Source: Mesorhizobium sp. DCY119
GTDB taxonomy: Bacteria > Pseudomonadota > Alphaproteobacteria > Rhizobiales > Rhizobiaceae
Direction of reading: 5' to 3'
Assembly: GCF_003590645.1 (NCBI RefSeq)
Contig: NZ_CP031834.1
Location: 3,782,501-3,846,500, forward strand
DNA length: 64,000 nucleotides
In this document: positions 26,453-35,159 of the stretch, in pieces
Layout of the letters: every line of letters begins with the position of its first letter
Numbering within the stretch: the first letter of the stretch is position 1
Notes under the pieces: generated by a model
Databases searched by the model: none
Seen by the model: only the letters and a program-made list of their open reading frames with translations
What the model was told of the DNA's origin: nothing
Program-made: the position numbers and the translations under genes

Positions 26453-27118
26453 TCACGACGCAGCGCCCGAACCGCGGATCAGTTCGGACATGAGGGTGGC
26501 ACGTTCGCGTGCGTTGCGCGGCGCGCCGTCGTCGGATGAAATCTGCTCGAAAAGCTTCAGGGCGTCGCTGGCCTTGCCTTCCTTCCAGGCGGAAAGGCCG
26601 AGCGCCTCGCGCGCCGCGTGACGCAGCGTGTTGGTGTCGGCAGTCAGGTCTTCAACGCGCTTGGAGACGTCTTCATAAGAGCCGTGGTCGACCAGCACCA
26701 GGCCGGCGCGCAGACGGGCCATGTCGCGGATGGGGGCAGGAATGGCAGTGTCGGCAGCAACGGCGTCGAACGCCTTCACGGCGCCGTTGAAATCGCCCTT
26801 GTCGGCAAGCACGGTGGCCGAGCGCATGCGCGCCAGCACCGGATAGGCGCCATAACCTTCCGTCTCGAGCGTCTTCAGCGCGGCCAGCGCCTCGTCGGGC
26901 TTGCCGGAATTGGCGAGCGTCAATGCCTGCGAGAATTCGTCGCCGGAACGGTTTGCCTGATTTCCGGTCCAATACTCATAAGCCACGAAAAGCGCGGTGC
27001 CGAGAACGACCAGAACCGCAAGCACGATCATTGCGGGGCCAAAACGCTCCCACAGATCCCTTGCCCGCTGCTGGCGGATCTCCTCATTAACCTCGCGGAA
27101 GAAACTGTCGTCCGACAT
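26453..27118 (-). CDS. TPR_21/YfgM-like membrane-anchored tetratricopeptide protein
   Basis: A 221-residue protein with a cytoplasmic N-terminus (SFFREVNEEIRQQRARDLWERFG), one membrane helix (AMIVLAVLVVLGTALFVAYEYW) and a periplasmic TPR domain (QALTLANSGKPDEALAALKTLE). The arrangement matches YfgM/TPR_21 proteins, which in E. coli associate with SecYEG and periplasmic chaperones and often neighbour der. Adjacency to der here, nine bases apart, supports that assignment. Confidence 0.87.
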   Translation of the reverse strand: MSDDSFFREVNEEIRQQRARDLWERFGPAMIVLAVLVVLGTALFVAYEYWTGNQANRSGDEFSQALTLANSGKPDEALAALKTLETEGYGAYPVLARMRSATVLADKGDFNGAVKAFDAVAADTAIPAPIRDMARLRAGLVLVDHGSYEDVSKRVEDLTADTNTLRHAAREALGLSAWKEGKASDALKLFEQISSDDGAPRNARERATLMSELIRGSGAAS

Positions 27119-27337
27119 TCAATCTAACCATGTTTGCCCGCTTGGGGCTGTTGTGAGCCAGCGTTTTAGCGATATTTCGCCGGCATGGAAGGGGCGCGAA
27201 GCCAAAAATCAAAGAAACCGGCTTGTAACGAAGGCCGAAACCCGTCGCGTCGGGACTTCGGCTACCGCTTTGCTCGCATCCGTGCCATATTCACGGCATA
27301 GCCCTCCAAGCTGATCCCATCATTTTAGAATTGTATC

Positions 27338-28351
27338 ATGTCTGTAGCCTTCCGCGTTTGTTTGCTTGCCAGCGTCTCCCTTTCCCTCGCAATGCCCGCC
27401 TCGGCAAAGCCTGTGGATGCACAAGCTTCGGTGAAGCCGCAATATGTCATCATCTCCTTCGACGGCGCGCACGAACTGGCGCAGTGGCAGCGCAGCCGCA
27501 ACCTTGCGGCCCGCACCGGCGCGCGCTTCACCTATTTCCTGTCCTGCGTTTTCTTGCTGACTCGCGAGGACCGCAGCCAATACCTTGCTCCCGGCAAATC
27601 GGCCGGGCGCTCCAATGTCGGCTTCGCGCAATCCAAGGACGAAGTGCGCGCCCGGCTCGGCCAGATCTGGCTGGCACGCTCGGAAGGCCATGACATTGCC
27701 AGCCACGCCTGCGGCCATTTCGACGGCAAGGACTGGACCAAGGCGGACTGGCTGAAGGAATTTTCCGCCTTCTCGACGATTCTGCGCGACGCCTACACTA
27801 TCAACGACATCACGGGCGAGCCGGAAGGCTGGCGGCAGTTTGCCGAAACTGAAATCAAGGGCTTTCGCGCGCCCTATCTTTCGACCAGCAAGAACCTTTA
27901 CGCAGCCCTTGGCGAGGCCAATTTCTCATACGACGCCAGCAGCGTCTCTCGCGGCCCGGCTGAACCCGCCACGATCAACGGCATTGCCCGCTTCGCCCTG
28001 CCGCAGATCCCGGAGGGGCCGAACAAGCGTCGCGTCATCGCCATGGACTACAATATGTTCGTGCGCCATTCCGGCGGCTTCGAGCGCGAGGACAAGGACG
28101 CCGCCTTCGAAAACCGCGCCTACGATGCCTTCAAGACTGCGTTCGACGGCGAATACAAAGGCGGCCGCATTCCGCTGGAAATGGGTTTTCACTTTACCCT
28201 GATGAATGGCGGCGCCTATTGGCGCGCGCTGGAGCGTTTTGCCGGCGAAGTCTGCGTGAAAGCCGACGTGAAATGCGTCAGCTATGCGGAGTATCTTGCC
28301 GAAGTCGGGCAGAAGCCCGACCCACAGCAGACATCCGCACCCGGCGGCTGA
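27338..28351 (+). CDS. exported polysaccharide deacetylase family protein
   Basis: NodB-fold deacetylase of 337 residues with a signal peptide (FRVCLLASVSLSLAMPASA). Conserved positions are ISFDGAHE where the usual T-F-D-D-G motif lies (the second Asp is replaced by Gly) and SHACGHFDGKDW for the metal-binding His pair; GFRAPYL is the third motif. The altered first motif raises doubt about catalysis or may define a subfamily. Candidate roles are peptidoglycan or chitooligosaccharide deacetylation. It is followed by bacA on the opposite strand, with 29 bases between stop codons. Confidence 0.83.
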   Translation: MSVAFRVCLLASVSLSLAMPASAKPVDAQASVKPQYVIISFDGAHELAQWQRSRNLAARTGARFTYFLSCVFLLTREDRSQYLAPGKSAGRSNVGFAQSKDEVRARLGQIWLARSEGHDIASHACGHFDGKDWTKADWLKEFSAFSTILRDAYTINDITGEPEGWRQFAETEIKGFRAPYLSTSKNLYAALGEANFSYDASSVSRGPAEPATINGIARFALPQIPEGPNKRRVIAMDYNMFVRHSGGFEREDKDAAFENRAYDAFKTAFDGEYKGGRIPLEMGFHFTLMNGGAYWRALERFAGEVCVKADVKCVSYAEYLAEVGQKPDPQQTSAPGG

Positions 28352-28380
28352 GCCCGAAATCAGCCACCTTCCCCGAAAGC

Positions 28381-29637
28381 TTATTCGACAGTCTGAGCCT
28401 GCTGTTCCAGATAGTGCCGGTCGAGTTCCGGCAGCGGCGCATCCTCAAGTGTGGCTTCGAACGCGCGCAGACGTTTCTGGATGGAGATGAGCTCGACGAT
28501 CGTCGGCCATGCATTGACCAGATATTGAAATGACGAGCTGACCTGGCTGAAGGCCGTTGAAACCTGCTGCCATAGGCCCATTGTGATCGCGCCGGCCGCG
28601 ATGGTGGGGATAAGGATCACGCTGGCAAAGATGGCATCTGCCTGGATGTAGCCAGAGCGTACTACGTTGAAATAGGCGTAGTGAAAATAGAGCGTGAAAT
28701 AGTTGCGCCTGACATGGGAAAAGAGTTCTGCAACCGTCGGCGGCTGCGCCCGCGCAGCGTCATCCTCGCCATAGACAAGTTCCTTTCGATAGGCGGCCTC
28801 CACTCGCTGGTTCTTGAATTCCAGCCCCGGCAGTTTGACGCCGGCAATCATCAGCAGCACCGTGCCAAAGATCGACCAGGTAACCGCGGCCACGACCAGC
28901 GAATAGGGAATTTCGCCGACAAGCGGCAAGACTTTCACATGGGTCGAAAGCTGTGCAAGCAGCGGGAGGAACGCAATCAGCGTCATCACGGAATCAATCA
29001 GGGAAACACCCAGACCCTCCATGGTGGTGGAGAACCGCATCGTATCTTCCTGCACGCGCTGAGATGCACCTTCGATGTGCCGCAGCTTTTGCCAGTAGCT
29101 CATGTAGTAGTCGTTCATCGCCGTGCGCCAGCGGAAGATATAGTGGCTGACAAAGAAGCGCGTGATCACGAACAGGCCCATCCCGGTTGCCCCGATCCAG
29201 GCGTAAATCGCAAACTTCGAATAGAGTTCGCCGGTGGAAACCGAATTGGGCGTCGTTATCGCTTTCTGAAAGAGATCGTAGAAAGGTCCGCGCCAGTTGT
29301 TGAGAGCGACATAGATCTGGACATTGAGATAGGTCGAAAACAGGATGAGCGACGACCCCAGGATCGACCAATTTTGCCAAGGGTGCGGAGAATAGACGCG
29401 CCAGAAAGCGTAAAAGGCTCCAACGAGAAAGCCGAAATATATGTAGAACCAGAGGAATGGCTTGGTCCACAAAACCGGAATGCCAAGAACCGGCGGAGCC
29501 TCCGCAGCAGCCGGCGGCAAACCGAAGACAGCGCCAAGCTGCTCACCGCCGAAGAACCAGAACAGAATTCCGGCCAAACACCAAATAGCCGCCGAAGTGA
29601 AAAACAGCTTCGGCTTCGGGAAAAACGATACGAACAC
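28381..29637 (-). CDS. bacA: BacA/SbmA peptide transporter
   Basis: Inner-membrane transporter of the SbmA/BacA family, driven by the proton gradient, that imports proline-rich and nodule-specific cysteine-rich peptides and affects very-long-chain fatty-acid lipid A in rhizobia. Family features: FVSFFPKPKLFF at the N-terminus, FRWRTAMNDYYMSYW, HIEGASQRVQEDTMRF and VEAAYRKELVYGEDDAAR. Start GTG 29637, ten bases after AAAGGA, gives 418 residues, close to the known 420 of S. meliloti BacA; the longer frame to 29679 lacks a start site. A membrane protein without an attached ATPase domain. Confidence 0.93.
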   Translation of the reverse strand: MFVSFFPKPKLFFTSAAIWCLAGILFWFFGGEQLGAVFGLPPAAAEAPPVLGIPVLWTKPFLWFYIYFGFLVGAFYAFWRVYSPHPWQNWSILGSSLILFSTYLNVQIYVALNNWRGPFYDLFQKAITTPNSVSTGELYSKFAIYAWIGATGMGLFVITRFFVSHYIFRWRTAMNDYYMSYWQKLRHIEGASQRVQEDTMRFSTTMEGLGVSLIDSVMTLIAFLPLLAQLSTHVKVLPLVGEIPYSLVVAAVTWSIFGTVLLMIAGVKLPGLEFKNQRVEAAYRKELVYGEDDAARAQPPTVAELFSHVRRNYFTLYFHYAYFNVVRSGYIQADAIFASVILIPTIAAGAITMGLWQQVSTAFSQVSSSFQYLVNAWPTIVELISIQKRLRAFEATLEDAPLPELDRHYLEQQAQTVE

Positions 29638-29759
29638 TTGGGCGGGTTCCTTTCGGAGCGCGAAATGGTGGGGCTGCACTTCAAGGGCATGAAGTCACAG
29701 TTCGGCGCCAAAGAAAAGAAAGCCCTTTCTTCAGCGCCGCTTGCCGAGAAAGCCGACAA

Positions 29760-30926
29760 TCATGGCGATTTTGGCGTTGGCCCAGCTGACCATGCGATGG
29801 CGCCGCAAAGCAGCAGCGCAAGTGCCGCACCGATTGAAGGCACGGTGAAGCTGCCCGACCATTCGGCCGCGAAACCGGCAAAGATCGGCCCGATTATCTG
29901 GCCGACGCCGAAGGCCGCAGTCATAAGGGCGAGCACGCGGCGCGGCGCCTCGGGCGCGAGCAACCTGCCTGCCTGAAGCCCGATCGCCGTGATTGCGATG
30001 AATGTGCCGCCAAGCAGAAACCCTGCGAGCAGAGGCCCGAAATAGCCGCCGATGCTGACGCTGGCCAAGACGCCGACAGCCTCGACGACACAGCCGACGG
30101 CAAAGGCAACGGTGAGACCGCGCCGCACCGAGACCTTGTTCCAGAGCCAGATCGAAGGGATTGCCGCCAGGCCGGTGACCAGCCAGACGACCGCCTCGAA
30201 GATGCGCCCGGCCTCGCTTTGGCGGACGATGGCGACGAGGAAGGTTGCCGTCACGACATAGCCGAAGCCGAATACGCCGTAGGCGACGATGATTTTCGCC
30301 AGCGGCAGGCTGTTGGGCAATTTCGGCTCACGGCGAGCCGTGCCGGTGACCAATGGCCCCTCATCGATGAGAAACCAGACGGCCAGAAAGCCCAGAGCCG
30401 ACAGAACGGCCGAGCCCAACCAGCCATCAGGCCAGGCGGCATGCGCCCCGATAAGCACGGCCATCATCGCCGACGAAACCGCGATGCCAGTGCCGACGCC
30501 GCCAAAATGCAGCGCCTGGAGATCGTTGCGCCCTGCGAGGGCAAGATGGCTGAAGACGATGGTGGAGACGAACACCAGGACGAAAGCGCTGGCGATGCCT
30601 GCGAGAAATCGGATGGCCAGAAACGCAAACAGGCTATCGGTCAGCCCCATGCTTGCTGCGAGGACAGCGGTTGCGCCAAGCCCGATCAGCATCACGCTTC
30701 GCTCGCGCTCATGCGCCCAGCCGCCGGCGGCCCCGACTGCGCCGATCAGATAACCGACATAGTTAGCCGAGGCGATAAGCCCGGCATCGGCCGCCGACAG
30801 GCCGAGTTCATCCATCATGCCGGGCAAGATCGGCGTGTAGACAAAACGGCCAAAACCCATGGCAACGGCCATGGCAATCATGCCGCCGAAGGCGAAGCGA
30901 AGCGGAGGTAGCGACTCTGGTCTCAT
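29760..30926 (-). CDS. MFS transporter of the YbfB/YjiJ type
   Basis: A 388-residue transporter of about twelve helices. The start ATG 30926 (MRPESLPPLRFAFGG) begins just before helix one; GFGRFVYTPILPGMMDELGLS matches the YbfB/YjiJ family signature GxGRFxYTPxLPxM. The C-terminal half contains GRLLAPEAPRRVLALMTAAFGVGQIIGP. Substrate unknown. It diverges from the MAPEG gene at 31058 across 131 bases. Confidence 0.88.
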   Translation of the reverse strand: MRPESLPPLRFAFGGMIAMAVAMGFGRFVYTPILPGMMDELGLSAADAGLIASANYVGYLIGAVGAAGGWAHERERSVMLIGLGATAVLAASMGLTDSLFAFLAIRFLAGIASAFVLVFVSTIVFSHLALAGRNDLQALHFGGVGTGIAVSSAMMAVLIGAHAAWPDGWLGSAVLSALGFLAVWFLIDEGPLVTGTARREPKLPNSLPLAKIIVAYGVFGFGYVVTATFLVAIVRQSEAGRIFEAVVWLVTGLAAIPSIWLWNKVSVRRGLTVAFAVGCVVEAVGVLASVSIGGYFGPLLAGFLLGGTFIAITAIGLQAGRLLAPEAPRRVLALMTAAFGVGQIIGPIFAGFAAEWSGSFTVPSIGAALALLLCGAIAWSAGPTPKSP

Positions 30927-31057
30927 TGCGCCGGACCATATTCCCGTGCGCCTGCGGCGCAATCCCAATCCGATGGGCCAGAGCCGACGTGGCAGGCGTT
31001 TACCTTTGGAGCCACGGCCATTACAGATTTTGCGCAATCTTGCGGTGGGGGAAGTTC

Positions 31058-31465
31058 GTGAATCAGGCAGCTATCGCCACAGTCGGCATCTACGCAGCGC
31101 TGAATGCCTTCATTCTTCTGTGGCTGGTCCTTGCGACAAGCTCGCTTCGCAATCGTTACAAGGTCTGGATCGGCGATGGCGGCGTGGAACATATCGCCCG
31201 GATCATGCGCGGGCATGCCAACGCCGTCGAAAACATGCCGATAATGTTGATCCTGCTACTGATCGCGGCGCTTATCGGCACGCCGGTCTATGTGCTTCAC
31301 CTGCTCGGAGCGGCCTTCACGATCGGTAGGGCGATCCATGCGTGGCATTTTATTGTCGAGCGCGGTCAGCAGTGGCAGCGCTTCATCGGCTTCACGCTCA
31401 GCGCACTGGCGTTGCTCGTGACTGCGCTCGGCGTGCTAACCCACGCAATCTGGACGCTGTTCTAG
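31058..31465 (+). CDS. MAPEG family membrane protein
   Basis: A 135-residue protein of four predicted helices. The start GTG at 31058 has GGGGGAAG just upstream. The MAPEG pattern is GVEHIARIMRGHANAVENMPIMLILLLIAAL, with the characteristic R-x-x-x-N-x-x-E arrangement, and HLLGAAFTIGRAIHAWHFI. MAPEG proteins in bacteria are glutathione-linked membrane enzymes or of unknown function. Its stop overlaps by four bases the end of the small convergent gene on the minus strand. Confidence 0.88.
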   Translation: MNQAAIATVGIYAALNAFILLWLVLATSSLRNRYKVWIGDGGVEHIARIMRGHANAVENMPIMLILLLIAALIGTPVYVLHLLGAAFTIGRAIHAWHFIVERGQQWQRFIGFTLSALALLVTALGVLTHAIWTLF

Positions 31466-31671
31466 CCGCACGTGCCGCAGGCAACGCTCCGGCTGCGAAG
31501 CGGCTGATATCCGCGATTGAACGGCAGGTCGCCGAGTTCACGCTCCGACATTATTTCAAGTGCCGGATGGGCCAGCGGATCGCGCACCCAGACGGCGACG
31601 TCGTCATGGGCCGGCTGGCTGGAAGCAGGGTCGAAAAGCGCCTGAACGAATGAGAGAAACTTCATCTCCAT
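31462..31671 (-). CDS. small hypothetical protein
   Basis: A 69-residue frame beginning MEMKFLSFVQALFDPASSQP with AAGG a few bases upstream. It contains AHDDVAVWVRDPLAHPALEIM and ends in a cysteine pair (SVACGTCG). No family is recognised, but the sequence looks composed like a real small protein with an SREL-type helix; a small conserved rhizobial hypothetical of this kind is plausible. It overlaps the MAPEG gene end by four bases and diverges from the LysR gene at 31764. Confidence 0.45.
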   Translation of the reverse strand: MEMKFLSFVQALFDPASSQPAHDDVAVWVRDPLAHPALEIMSERELGDLPFNRGYQPLRSRSVACGTCG

Positions 31672-31763
31672 TTTCCTTACCTTGCATTTCTACCCTGAAT
31701 TTAAGCTAATGCAGCGGGTCAGCAATCGACATTTCCACGCCGCTGCTTTAGAAAAACTAAATC

Positions 31764-32714
31764 ATGAATCTCAGCGGCGTCCATCTCAACGGGCTGCGCG
31801 CGGTCGAGGCCGTCGCGCGATGCGGCTCGCTTATCAAGGCGGCCGAGGAGCTTGGCGTTTCGCCAAGTGCTGTCAGCCAGCAGATAAACCGCACGGAAAA
31901 GCAGCTCGGCCGAACGCTGTTCGAGCGCAGGCCGTCGGGCCTCGTCCCGACCGAGTTTGGCGCGGTTTTCACGGCGCGCCTGAGCAGCGGTTTTCGCGAA
32001 CTGGCGCAGGCCGTGGCGCTGGCCGACGATCGCACGTCGAACACGCTGATCGTCTCGATGGCGCCGGCAATCGCCGCGCGCTGGCTGGTACCGCGTCTCA
32101 GCCGCTTTTTCTCGCGATTTCCGGAAATCCTCATACGCATCGATGCCTCGACCCAGATCGCCGACCTCAACCGCTCGGATGTCGATCTGGGTATCCGGCT
32201 GGGCAGGGGCCGCTGGCCGGGCGCGCGGGCCGAACTGCTGCTGCCGATGGAGATATTTCCGGTCTGCTCGCCGCACGTCGCCCGCAAGCTGAAAGCCATT
32301 CCCGATCTTGCCAAGGTCTGGGAGATCCGCGACGAGAATTCCATGATCTCGTGGCAAGACTGGTTCAATGCCGCCGGCGTCGAACCGGTCATGCCCATCC
32401 AGGGAGCCAGTTTCACCGATCCGATCCTGTGCCTGGAGGCGGTGATCGCCGGCCAGGGCATCATGCTCGCGTGGCAGTTTCTTGCAGCAGACGCGCTAGC
32501 CGACGGCCGATTGGTCGCGCCCTTCGGCATCGCGGCACCGAGCGGGCTCGGCCACTATATCGTCACCGGCGAAGATAAGCGGGCAAGCCGCAAGGTCGAT
32601 TGCTTTCGCAAATGGGTGCACGAAGAAGTAAGCGCGACGCTGGCAAATATGCAGTCGCCGCAGGTCCAGAAGCTCCCCGGCAGAGGTGTTCAGCCACCGC
32701 TTTCGGAGCTATGA
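31764..32714 (+). CDS. LysR family regulator (GcvA-like)
   Basis: A 316-residue LTTR with the HTH region (GLRAVEAVARCGSLIKAAEELGVSPSAVSQQI) and an effector domain. RWLVPRLSRF and DVDLGIRLGRGRWPG are hallmarks of the GcvA/AmpR subgroup. It precedes, after 33 bases, the M29 aminopeptidase on the same strand; whether it regulates that gene or the small divergent gene is not shown. Confidence 0.88.
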   Translation: MNLSGVHLNGLRAVEAVARCGSLIKAAEELGVSPSAVSQQINRTEKQLGRTLFERRPSGLVPTEFGAVFTARLSSGFRELAQAVALADDRTSNTLIVSMAPAIAARWLVPRLSRFFSRFPEILIRIDASTQIADLNRSDVDLGIRLGRGRWPGARAELLLPMEIFPVCSPHVARKLKAIPDLAKVWEIRDENSMISWQDWFNAAGVEPVMPIQGASFTDPILCLEAVIAGQGIMLAWQFLAADALADGRLVAPFGIAAPSGLGHYIVTGEDKRASRKVDCFRKWVHEEVSATLANMQSPQVQKLPGRGVQPPLSEL

Positions 32715-32747
32715 ATCCCGCCAGACACTCAAAGGAGCAGTTCTACC

Positions 32748-34001
32748 ATGACCTCGCATATCAGCGCGATTGACGCTGCCATCGATCCCGTCAAACTCGA
32801 CCGCCTGGCGGAAGTGGCCATCAAGATCGGCCTGCAACTGCAGCCCGGGCAGGACCTCGTGATGACGGCTCCGACTTCGGCGCTTGGTTTCGTGCGGCGT
32901 ATCGTCGAGCACGCCTACAAGGCGGGCGCCGGCATCGTGACGCCGATCTTCTCGGACGATGAGCTGACGCTGGCCCGCTACCGCCACGCGCCTGACGCCA
33001 GTTTCGACAAGGCCGATGGCTGGCTCTATGACGGCATGGCCAAGGCTTTCGCCGGCGGTGCTGCACGGCTTGCGGTGCGCGGCGACAACCCGATGCTGCT
33101 TGCCTCGCAGGACCCGGCAAAGGTTTCGCGCGCCAACAAGGCCACCTCTATGGCTTACCGGCCGGCGCTGGAAAAGATCACCGGCTTCGACATCAACTGG
33201 AACATCGTCGCCTACCCGAACACCGCCTGGGCAAAACTGGTTTTTCCCAACGACCAGGAAGATGTTGCCGTCGCCAAGCTTGCCGACGCGATCTTTTCCG
33301 CCTCGCGGGTGAATTCGGACGATCCGGTAAGCGCCTGGAAGGACCACAATGCAGCCCTTGCCCGCCGCACAGCCTGGCTGAACGGCAAGGCTTTCCATGC
33401 TCTGCATTACACAGGCCCCGGCACCGATCTCACCATCGGCCTTGCCGACGGCCACAAATGGAACGGCGGCGCCGAGACCGCGAAGAACGGCATCACCTGC
33501 AACCCGAACATCCCGACCGAGGAAGTTTTCACCACGCCGCATGCCCGCCGCGTCGAGGGTCATGTCAGCAGCACCAAGCCGCTCTCCTATCAGGGCACGC
33601 TGATCGACAATATTTCAGTGCGATTCGAGGAAGGCCGCATTGTCGACGCGAACGCCTCAAAGGGCGCGGACGTGCTCGGCAAGGTTCTCGATACGGACGA
33701 AGGTGCGCGCCGTCTCGGTGAAGTGGCGCTGGTGCCACATTCCTCGCCGATCTCGCAGAGCGGGCTCCTGTTCTACAACACGCTGTTCGACGAGAATGCC
33801 GCCAGCCACATCGCGCTCGGCCAGTGCTATTCCACCTGCTTCAACGACAGCAACCTGTCGCCGCAGGAAGTCGCCGCGCGCGGCGGCAATTCGAGCCTGA
33901 TCCACATCGACTGGATGATCGGCTCCGGCAAGATCGACATCGACGGCGTCAACAAGGACGGCAGCACCGAACCGGTCATGCGCGCCGGCGAGTGGGCCTG
34001 A
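32748..34001 (+). CDS. M29 family aminopeptidase
   Basis: Metal-dependent aminopeptidase of the thermophilic (M29/AmpS) family, 417 residues, cytosolic. The N-terminal domain begins LDRLAEVAIKIGLQLQPGQDL; catalytic-domain landmarks are NIPTEEVFTTPHARRVEG, with metal-ligand Glu residues, and LGEVALVPHSSPI, HIALGQCYSTCF and the terminal HIDWMIGSG. AGGAG lies 10 bases upstream of ATG. Releases N-terminal residues from peptides. It follows the LysR gene and ends before a strong hairpin. Confidence 0.93.
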   Translation: MTSHISAIDAAIDPVKLDRLAEVAIKIGLQLQPGQDLVMTAPTSALGFVRRIVEHAYKAGAGIVTPIFSDDELTLARYRHAPDASFDKADGWLYDGMAKAFAGGAARLAVRGDNPMLLASQDPAKVSRANKATSMAYRPALEKITGFDINWNIVAYPNTAWAKLVFPNDQEDVAVAKLADAIFSASRVNSDDPVSAWKDHNAALARRTAWLNGKAFHALHYTGPGTDLTIGLADGHKWNGGAETAKNGITCNPNIPTEEVFTTPHARRVEGHVSSTKPLSYQGTLIDNISVRFEEGRIVDANASKGADVLGKVLDTDEGARRLGEVALVPHSSPISQSGLLFYNTLFDENAASHIALGQCYSTCFNDSNLSPQEVAARGGNSSLIHIDWMIGSGKIDIDGVNKDGSTEPVMRAGEWA

Positions 34002-34014
34002 GCATTTTAGCCGA

Positions 34015-34049
34015 ATTGCGCCGCGCGCTCACGAGGTGCGCGGCGCAAT
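34015..34049. terminator. 12-bp hairpin between convergent genes
   Basis: ATTGCGCCGCGC (34015-34026) pairs perfectly with GCGCGGCGCAAT (34038-34049), loop 11 bases. It sits in the 70-base space between the aminopeptidase and ArsC-like gene ends. No T run follows on either side, so termination would be imperfect or Rho-assisted. Confidence 0.6.
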
Positions 34050-34071
34050 GCCTTGTCCGGCATCGGGCCGG

Positions 34072-34425
34072 CTATTTTGTGGAGAACATTTCCGCGTAAC
34101 GTTCCGGCTTGAAACCGACGAGCAATTTCCCGCTGACATCGAGCACAGGGCGCTTGACCATGGAAGGCTGCGCCAGCATCAACGCCATTGCTTTCTCGGT
34201 GTCGAGATCCTGCTTATCGCCCTCGGCAAGCGCCCGGAACGTGGTGCCGGCGCGGTTCAGCAGCACCTCCCAGCCGAGTCCCTTGCACCAACTCGCCAGC
34301 TGCGCGCGGTCAAGCCCCTCGGTCTTGTAGTCATGAAACTGATACTCGACTCCGTGGCTCTCCAGCCATGTGCGGGCCTTCTTCATCGTGTCGCAGTTCT
34401 TGATGCCGTAGATGGTGACGGTCAA
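34072..34425 (-). CDS. ArsC/Spx family protein (YffB-like)
   Basis: A 117-residue thioredoxin-fold protein. The N-terminal GIKNCDTMKKARTWLESHG has the single conserved cysteine of the YffB-like ArsC group, and the RP motif is in MVKRPVLDVSGKLLVGF. True arsenate reductases need an Arg triad and arsenic genes nearby; none is present, so arsenate reduction is not claimed. A glutathione-dependent thiol reductase role is possible. The downstream stop faces the hairpin; the upstream neighbour is the 2'-5' RNA ligase gene, 30 bases away and in the same direction. Confidence 0.88.
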   Translation of the reverse strand: MTVTIYGIKNCDTMKKARTWLESHGVEYQFHDYKTEGLDRAQLASWCKGLGWEVLLNRAGTTFRALAEGDKQDLDTEKAMALMLAQPSMVKRPVLDVSGKLLVGFKPERYAEMFSTK

Positions 34426-34455
34426 TTCCAGCCTCTCCTATTGCGCCAAGACGTT

Positions 34456-35037
34456 TTACCCGCGCAAAGGCCATCTGCCGAGTGTTTCATATTTGGTCTG
34501 GCCCAGTTTGCTGTGGATGAGGAAGAACTCATTGACCTCGAAACTGACGGGCTCGATCGGACACATCGGAACGGAAATTGGTGCATAGAACAGCGTCATA
34601 TGCGGGGTGAACTCGAACCCCGCCTTCAGGCCGTTCTTTCGCATCGCAACAGCAAGGCGCTGGTGAAGCTCGAATGTTGCAGCGTTTCCGTCGCCACAGA
34701 GCACAAAAGGACACTTACCCGGGCGGCGGCCGGTGAAGGACATCGCTCGATCCAGAGAAACTGTGAAAGGCTTGCCCGACACGGCCTCTGCGGCCCGGCA
34801 TGCAGCCCAGATATACTTGCTCTTCAGCCGAGGAAAATCGCCGACATGTTGCAGCGAAACGTGCAGATGATCAAGTGGACGCAATTGCGCGCTGATACCA
34901 TACAAGCTCTTGATATGATTTCCGATTTTCTCGACTAGCGCCTTCGCCATCCCGCCCAGGAAGACGGTGAAGAATACGCGATCCGGATGCCTTCGCAGCG
35001 GGATATTTTCCTCCATGAAATCAAATCGCTTCTGCAT
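34456..35037 (-). CDS. 2'-5' RNA ligase/2H phosphoesterase family protein
   Basis: A 193-residue member of the LigT/2H superfamily with the two characteristic H-x-S/T motifs: HLHVSLQHVGDF (about 77) and FTPHMTLFYAP (about 153). The family ligates or hydrolyses 2'-5' phosphodiester bonds or cyclic phosphates; the natural substrate is unclear. The ATG at 35037 (MQKRFDFMEENIPLRR) has AGGGAGG six bases upstream; the longer frame to 35079 has none. A LexA-type box lies 46-60 bases upstream, suggesting damage induction, and the ArsC-like gene downstream could be cotranscribed. Confidence 0.85.
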   Translation of the reverse strand: MQKRFDFMEENIPLRRHPDRVFFTVFLGGMAKALVEKIGNHIKSLYGISAQLRPLDHLHVSLQHVGDFPRLKSKYIWAACRAAEAVSGKPFTVSLDRAMSFTGRRPGKCPFVLCGDGNAATFELHQRLAVAMRKNGLKAGFEFTPHMTLFYAPISVPMCPIEPVSFEVNEFFLIHSKLGQTKYETLGRWPLRG

Positions 35038-35082
35038 GGCATACCTCCCTGGAATGCCCTCATCCTTCTGGGTTGACATCTA

Positions 35083-35097
35083 GAACAAAACAAGAAC
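35083..35097 (-). promoter_or_regulatory. LexA (SOS) box of the alphaproteobacterial type
   Basis: On the minus strand the sequence is GTTCTTGTTTTGTTC, matching GTTC-N7-GTTC exactly, and it is T-rich in the spacer as in known alphaproteobacterial LexA sites. It is 46 bases upstream of the 2'-5' RNA ligase start. Confidence 0.7.
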
Positions 35098-35159
35098 ATT
35101 CGCAACAAAAATGATTCGGGAATGTGCTCAGAACCCACGCCCGCCAGATCAGACTGCAT

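Noticed and set aside
27119-27337. tRNA or riboswitch upstream of the deacetylase gene
   Set aside because: No cloverleaf, T-loop or known aptamer sequence could be found in these 219 bases.
34072-34425. Arsenate reductase for arsenic resistance
   Set aside because: It lacks arsenic-resistance neighbours and matches the YffB/Spx side of the family; function left open.
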